A program made the translations under genes and the position numbers. The notes under the pieces were generated by a model. That model worked only from the letters and a program-made list of their open reading frames with translations, had not been told where the DNA came from and searched no databases. Positions 59,600-64,000 of a DNA stretch of 64,000 bases are shown one piece after another. Position 1 is the first letter of the stretch; each line of letters begins with the position of its first letter. This stretch comes from CAZIDL01 sp964537825 (GTDB lineage: Bacteria > Bacteroidota > Bacteroidia > Flavobacteriales_D > CAYVSK01). The stretch spans positions 78,810 through 142,809 of the forward strand of contig CAZIDL010000001.1 of the NCBI GenBank assembly GCA_964537825.1, read 5' to 3'.

Positions 59600-60300
59600 G
59601 GTTGCATCGTAGCTTGGGTGTTATCAGGGTCCCCTTCCACCATTCCATCCCGCAGGCGGACTTTCAGCCGCGCCCGTTCAGCGATCTCCTCTTCGTGCGT
59701 CACAAGGATGATCGTGTTCCCCTTCTGATGGATCTCGTCGATGAGGTTCATGATCTCTGAGGAGGTCTTTGAATCGAGGTTCCCCGTAGGTTCGTCGGCC
59801 AGGATGATCGAGGGTTGGTTGACGAGGGCCCTTGCCACCGCCACACGTTGCCGTTGTCCTCCTGAGAGTTCGTTCGGCTTGTGAAGGATCCGTTCTTTCA
59901 GATCGACCTGTTCAAGGACCTTGCGTGCTCTTTCCTCGCGCTCTTCCCGCTTTACACCTGCATAGATAAGGGGGAGGGCCACGTTCTCGAGGGCACTGTA
60001 GCGGGGGAGCAGGTTGAAGGTCTGGAAGATGAAACCGATCTCCCGATTCCGGATCTCCGCCAACTCGCTATCGAAAAGGTCGCTCACGTCGGAATCGTTG
60101 AGTACATAGCGTCCGGATGTCGGCGTATCCAAGCATCCTAGAATGTTCATCAGGGTGGATTTTCCCGATCCGGAAGGTCCCATCAGCGCCACATAATCGC
60201 CCCGCTCGATCCGAAGGTCCACGTCCACCAAAGCATGAACGGATTCAGAACCAAGGAAATAGGTCTTGCAGAGCTTTTCGGTACGGATGACCTCCTCCAT
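59596..60300 (-). CDS. LolD/MacB-type ABC transporter ATPase
   Basis: 234 residues. Walker A LMGPSGSGKSTLMNILGCLD (about 36-55), signature LSGGQRQRVAVARALV (about 140-155), Walker B IILADEPTGNLDSKTS and the H-loop ILVTHEEEI are complete. The GCLDTPTSGRY and DVSDLFDSELAEIRNREIGFIFQTFNLLP stretches are typical of MacB/LolD ATPases that power FtsX-like permeases. No permease gene is adjacent, so it could serve lipoprotein release or efflux. It is coupled to the adenosyltransferase gene downstream. Confidence 0.92.
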   Translation of the reverse strand: MEEVIRTEKLCKTYFLGSESVHALVDVDLRIERGDYVALMGPSGSGKSTLMNILGCLDTPTSGRYVLNDSDVSDLFDSELAEIRNREIGFIFQTFNLLPRYSALENVALPLIYAGVKREEREERARKVLEQVDLKERILHKPNELSGGQRQRVAVARALVNQPSIILADEPTGNLDSKTSSEIMNLIDEIHQKGNTIILVTHEEEIAERARLKVRLRDGMVEGDPDNTQATMQP

Positions 60301-60324
60301 GGCTTCAGCGAATTTAGGGAAGTT

Positions 60325-63300
60325 CTAAAGGCGGACCCCGATCACTACCACGTCATCGATCTGTTCTTGGTGTCCTTCCACTTTCCAATCCTCGAAGATG
60401 CGGTCGAGTTCCTTTTTTTGTTCGTCGACCGGTTTCTTGTGGAGATCTGCTAAGAGTTTTTTGAAGGGACCATAGCGGAACTTCTTGCCCTTCGGTCCTC
60501 CGAACTGATCGGCATATCCGTCAGAGAACATATAGAGCATATCCCCCTTTTGAGCTTTAAGGGTCAGGTTCGTAAAGGCATCGAAGGCATGCCCATCATG
60601 CCCCACAGGCATCGGATCTCCTTTGATCTCTATACCATCAGGGCTTTTCTTGAAAGCACGGATCCGATCTTCAGGAACGTCCGAAAGGTCGATGGTATCC
60701 TTTGACGCTTCTCCGATCCCTTCTCTTATAACATAGAGCGGATTCTGTGCACCACTGAATTGGATCTCCACTTCTTCGGGATCTGCGGGCGGATCGGATA
60801 TTCCACAAGGCATCCTCACCATCGCTGCATCCATGCCGTCCTTGGCCGTCTGCTCAGAGGTTGATCCGCTCAACTCGCGGACCACCCGTTGACGCAGTTC
60901 GGTCATGATGGTAGCAGGTGTTAAGAGCTCATCTGTGTTCATGATCTCGTTGAGCTGGCTGATCCCGAGCATGGACATGAAAGCACCTGGTACACCATGG
61001 CCAGTGCAATCCACGGCAGCAAAATAGAGGTGTCCTTTATGTTCCCTGATCCAATAGAAGTCCCCGGAGACCTGGGATTGGGGTTTGAAAAGGATGAAGT
61101 GCTCAGGAAGGTGTGAAGAGACATTTTCTTCCGACTGAAGAAGGGCGAATTGGATCTTCTGGGCATAATCGATGCTTTGGGTGATCTCTTTATGGGCCTC
61201 TTCTACTTTTGCCTTTTCTTCCTGGATCTCCTTGGTCCGCTTTGATACGATCTCCTCCAGCCGTTGCTTCTGGGCCACCAAGCGCCGGCTGTTGAGCCAT
61301 ACGATCAACCAGATCAGCCCGATCCCTGCAAGGGAATATCCGCTATAAGCGGTCCAGGTCCGGTACCAAGGAGGTAGGATCGTAAATCGGTATTTGGCGG
61401 TCGAACTTTCGTGGAGGTAGATGTTCCGGGCTTTCACTTTAAAAGTGTAGTTCCCTTCCGGAAGGTTCGTGTATTCCTTTTGGAGTTCTTGGGTCCACTT
61501 GCTCCAAGTCGAGTCGAAACCAAGGAGCTTGTAGCTGTACTTCACCGCCTCTTGCTTATCTGTAAAGGAAGCTGCGAAACTGAATTTCATACGGTTCCGG
61601 GAATAGGGCAGGGTGGGGGTCATGCCATCCGGTTGAGAGTCCAGAGGCACTCGACTTAACGCAAGACCATCGACCGCGGGCCTGCTTGAACGGTCCTCAT
61701 TCTGACCAGCCTTGCCATGGTGATCATCGGATCGGGAGGGATGTCCATCACCATCCCGGAAAAAGGTCCCTCCGAAAAGTAAGCTATCACCAGATCCCAG
61801 GACCCTCCTTATCGAACAGTCCCACGCGCGGTCCGTTTCATTCTTTACATCCGGATCGTACTGTGCTAATCCCTGGTCCGCTCCGATCCAGGCAATTCCT
61901 TCTTCTGGATGGATCTCTCTGATGATCCCTATGTCCAAATTCCGAAAGGGAAGGCTATCTACGCGGTATCCTTCTCCGTCCGGTATCAAATGTTTCACAC
62001 GACTTCCCTCAGCATCCCCGATCCACACTTCTTCCTCGACCCCCTTGCTCAATCTCCATAGTTGGCGGCTTCCATCGCAAAAGATCTGATGGTAACGGCA
62101 GGAAGGGGAAAAGCTTCCGTTCTTGAAAGCGTATGATCCTTCCTTGGTACCGAAAAGCACCCCTTTTCCTTCAGGGTCTTCAAAGACCCATACTTGCCCA
62201 CCCGGGAGTCCGTCCGTGGTGTCGTAACGGGTTATACGGTATTCGTTCATTCCTGTATCGACGGTTATTTTAAGAAGGTCGACTCCTTTGGAGGGCGTGG
62301 CACCCCATAAACGCAGGGAGTCCCCTCTTTCATTCAATGTCACACCTACGGATGCCACGGCTCGGATATCCGGGATCTTCAAGAGAGCTTCCGGGGGGTC
62401 TCCACCGAGGATCCTCTTGCTCCTGAGAACGTATAATCCGGAACGACCTCCGGCCAGTACCGCATGGCGCTGTTCGCTTTTCTGGGGGAGGTGAACTATA
62501 TCACGGATGTGATGATGGAAGAGGGTGTCCACTGAAACCTGCTTATCAGCTCCATAAGCGATCGAAAGAATTCCCGAATGTCCCCCTGCTACGAGCGTTC
62601 GGGAAGGCGGGGCGTTAAGCTTCGAAGGGTCACTCGGCCAGGCGAGCATATTGTTCAATTTTCCTTTGCTCCCTTGGAGGTACCGGAATCCTTTCCTTTT
62701 AGGGTTCTTGACCCAAGCACCTTGCGATGTTGATAGGAACAATGGACCTCCTTCGACGGGTGACCGTTCAACATCTCTCACTGCTCCCTTGAAATCCTTT
62801 CCTTTCCTACCGAAAGTAAAAGGGAGCCCCGTATGGATCAAGGCTATTCCGTTCTCAGTGGTCGCCCAAATATCACCTCCGGATGTTGGGACCAGATCCC
62901 ATATGTATTCGGAGGGAAGGCCCTCATCCGATCCGATCCGGTAGAGGACCCGAGAATCCCGGGAAAGCAGGTAGATCCCCTTTAGCTCGGTCCCAACTGC
63001 ATAAGCCGCTCCGAAAGGGTTCTTGGAAGGGTTCAGTTCACAAGCTGTATGGATCCGCGCGGATCTCCAACCTCCTTTCGGAGAACGGTTTTTTCCTCTG
63101 GAACTTCTTTGTGGCCCGTTGCCCCTCCTGGTTAAAGAGTGGAAAGAATCCTTCTTCGGATCATACCTGAAAAGCCCCTCCATTCTTGTGAAAAAGGTTC
63201 GTGCACCATTGCCTGCTTTATTGGCGATCACTTCAAAGATCTCCTTTCCGCTCACAAATTCCTTAGAGCCTGATAAGAGGTTTTTTTGATCTCCCTCGAT

Positions 63301-63924
63301 CCGATAGATCCCTGTATTCACATCCTGTACGGTCAGTTCATCTCCTGCAAGGTGGAGGCCAAAAAAGGACTCTCCGGGGAATATCGGATGGATACTATCC
63401 CCATCGAAATGGAATATCTGTTCTTTGGTCCTAAAGTAGGTGCTCCCTTTGCCAGTGCATACTACTTCCCAGATTTTACCGAGATCGCCAAGGGTGTCCG
63501 GGAGGAGGGGTGTCAGGGACCGATAGGTCAGGTTTCCGAGACTATCAGGAAAGAGCATTCCCATCGCCCTGATACCACCGACGAACAATCTTCCCTTATA
63601 ATCCCTGTCCATATCGAGGACGTATTTTCCCGGTCCGATCTTCACTTTGCTCATCTCCTCCCCATCATAGATCAATAGATGTTTGAAGGTCCCGAAGGCC
63701 ATCTTTCCCTTTGAAAGGGGATGTGCAGAAAAAACCTGGGAATGGCCTTCATATCGGTCAGGGGGGAATACTGTAAGGCGTGGCTGTAGCTCCTGAGCAA
63801 AGACCTTAAGGGGTAATGAGCATAATGAGATAAGAACAACCCATTTGCTTAAGGGAAGCCTGAGGCTCCGCAAGAAGAGGAGAAGAGCTTTAAAAGCAGC
63901 AAAGGTCCGCGCTCCGATATTCAT
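60325..63924 (-). CDS. propeller-sensor membrane protein with SpoIIE-type phosphatase domain
   Basis: 1199 residues. After an N-terminal hydrophobic segment (WVVLISLCSLPLKVFAQ) about 730 residues form beta-propeller-like repeats (GDIWATTENGIALI, GIAWIGADQGLAQYD). A Y_Y_Y-type domain lies at about 805-870 (YSYKLLGFDSTWSKW, YTNLPEGNYTFKVKARN). One helix (YSGYSLAGIGLIWLIVWL) and a coiled coil (EEIVSKRTKEIQEEKAKVEEA) lead to a SpoIIE/PP2C-type Ser/Thr phosphatase (SGDFYWIREHKGHLYFAAVDCTGHGVPGAFMSMLG; GDMLYMFSDGYADQFGG; DDVVVIGVRL). It resembles hybrid sensors in which a periplasmic propeller controls an output phosphatase. No anti-sigma antagonist pair is nearby. Confidence 0.88.
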   Translation of the reverse strand: MNIGARTFAAFKALLLFLRSLRLPLSKWVVLISLCSLPLKVFAQELQPRLTVFPPDRYEGHSQVFSAHPLSKGKMAFGTFKHLLIYDGEEMSKVKIGPGKYVLDMDRDYKGRLFVGGIRAMGMLFPDSLGNLTYRSLTPLLPDTLGDLGKIWEVVCTGKGSTYFRTKEQIFHFDGDSIHPIFPGESFFGLHLAGDELTVQDVNTGIYRIEGDQKNLLSGSKEFVSGKEIFEVIANKAGNGARTFFTRMEGLFRYDPKKDSFHSLTRRGNGPQRSSRGKNRSPKGGWRSARIHTACELNPSKNPFGAAYAVGTELKGIYLLSRDSRVLYRIGSDEGLPSEYIWDLVPTSGGDIWATTENGIALIHTGLPFTFGRKGKDFKGAVRDVERSPVEGGPLFLSTSQGAWVKNPKRKGFRYLQGSKGKLNNMLAWPSDPSKLNAPPSRTLVAGGHSGILSIAYGADKQVSVDTLFHHHIRDIVHLPQKSEQRHAVLAGGRSGLYVLRSKRILGGDPPEALLKIPDIRAVASVGVTLNERGDSLRLWGATPSKGVDLLKITVDTGMNEYRITRYDTTDGLPGGQVWVFEDPEGKGVLFGTKEGSYAFKNGSFSPSCRYHQIFCDGSRQLWRLSKGVEEEVWIGDAEGSRVKHLIPDGEGYRVDSLPFRNLDIGIIREIHPEEGIAWIGADQGLAQYDPDVKNETDRAWDCSIRRVLGSGDSLLFGGTFFRDGDGHPSRSDDHHGKAGQNEDRSSRPAVDGLALSRVPLDSQPDGMTPTLPYSRNRMKFSFAASFTDKQEAVKYSYKLLGFDSTWSKWTQELQKEYTNLPEGNYTFKVKARNIYLHESSTAKYRFTILPPWYRTWTAYSGYSLAGIGLIWLIVWLNSRRLVAQKQRLEEIVSKRTKEIQEEKAKVEEAHKEITQSIDYAQKIQFALLQSEENVSSHLPEHFILFKPQSQVSGDFYWIREHKGHLYFAAVDCTGHGVPGAFMSMLGISQLNEIMNTDELLTPATIMTELRQRVVRELSGSTSEQTAKDGMDAAMVRMPCGISDPPADPEEVEIQFSGAQNPLYVIREGIGEASKDTIDLSDVPEDRIRAFKKSPDGIEIKGDPMPVGHDGHAFDAFTNLTLKAQKGDMLYMFSDGYADQFGGPKGKKFRYGPFKKLLADLHKKPVDEQKKELDRIFEDWKVEGHQEQIDDVVVIGVRL

Positions 63925-64000
63925 GATAAGAAGGGTAGATAAGGGTCAAAACAAGCCATTTTGGCCGAGGAGGAGGGATCGTCGCTTAAAAACACAAATG
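63925..64000. other. right-edge upstream region
   Basis: 76 bases upstream of the propeller/phosphatase gene. I see no clear TAnnTTTG on the minus strand. A plus-strand ATG is the last codon in the window, so a divergent gene may begin here, but nothing can be said about it. Confidence 0.3.

Noticed and set aside
59600..60300. B12 riboswitch near the adenosyltransferase
   Set aside because: The start codon overlaps the upstream ABC gene, leaving no leader for a riboswitch.
1..64000. Mobile elements, CRISPR arrays, prophage or defence islands
   Set aside because: No transposase, integrase, terminal repeats, spacer arrays or phage structural genes were seen; composition looks uniform.

Overview
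The window looks like one ordinary, very gene-dense piece of a Bacteroidota chromosome, most likely from the Flavobacteriales or a related marine or freshwater lineage, with GC a little above 50 % by eye. Four things point there. Secreted proteins end in type IX secretion (T9SS) sorting domains and a PorV/PorQ-type barrel is present. There is a TonB receptor with an N-terminal carboxypeptidase-regulatory domain. Gene starts are preceded by TAnnTTTG, the Bacteroidota -7 promoter element, and mostly lack Shine-Dalgarno sites. Lineage-typical genes or arrangements occur: atpD-atpC apart from the rest of the ATP synthase, a geranylgeranylglyceryl-phosphate synthase beside a phosphopantetheinyl transferase, and a DUF2795 protein beside an enlarged SecA. 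I saw no IS element, phage gene, CRISPR array or rRNA. One tRNA (Leu, UAG) is present. No gene-free stretch exceeds 300 bases.

Layout, left part (1-24 kb): two tandem M43 metalloproteases (the first cut by the window edge), an SDR dehydrogenase, a TrkA/KtrA potassium-channel regulator and a cystathionine synthase/lyase, all on the minus strand. Divergently come MgtE and an orphan histidine kinase, then phosphoglycerate mutase and a DUF5916 outer-membrane protein. Next is a translationally coupled set: universal stress protein, SulP anion transporter with an extra C-terminal domain, and a 2-hydroxyacid dehydrogenase. Fructose-bisphosphatase with Mfd, a YqaA membrane protein, a second tandem universal stress protein (behind a strong hairpin), a MazG-type pyrophosphohydrolase and ATP synthase beta/epsilon follow.

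Middle (24-45 kb): RibF, a ThiE/TenI-like protein, GGGP synthase, a phosphopantetheinyl transferase, a WG-repeat protein, adenosylhomocysteinase with a clear terminator, and a Rieske-like lipoprotein in which the usual histidines are replaced. Then comes the most distinctive block: a three-gene operon (30987-39830) encoding a 1227-residue TonB receptor, a 1344-residue secreted protein with a T9SS-like C-terminus, and a PorV/PorQ-family barrel. GreA, a HIT protein, RuvC, and a flippase-like protein / glycosyltransferase / OppC-type permease run follow.

Right part (45-64 kb): tRNA-Leu, trigger factor, ClpP and ClpX form a protein-quality-control cluster that ends in a terminator and a possibly structured intergenic RNA. 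ThyA and FolA are coupled for thymidylate synthesis. GmhA, a ComM/YifB ATPase, a T9SS-secreted esterase, SecA, DUF2795, a cobalamin adenosyltransferase, a LolD-like ATPase and a large propeller/SpoIIE-phosphatase sensor complete the window. Most of the content is housekeeping. Candidates for new biology are the TonB/secreted/PorV operon, the SulP fusion and its coupled partners, the altered Rieske protein, the usp leader hairpin, the clpX-folA intergenic RNA candidate and the apparently leaderless promoters.
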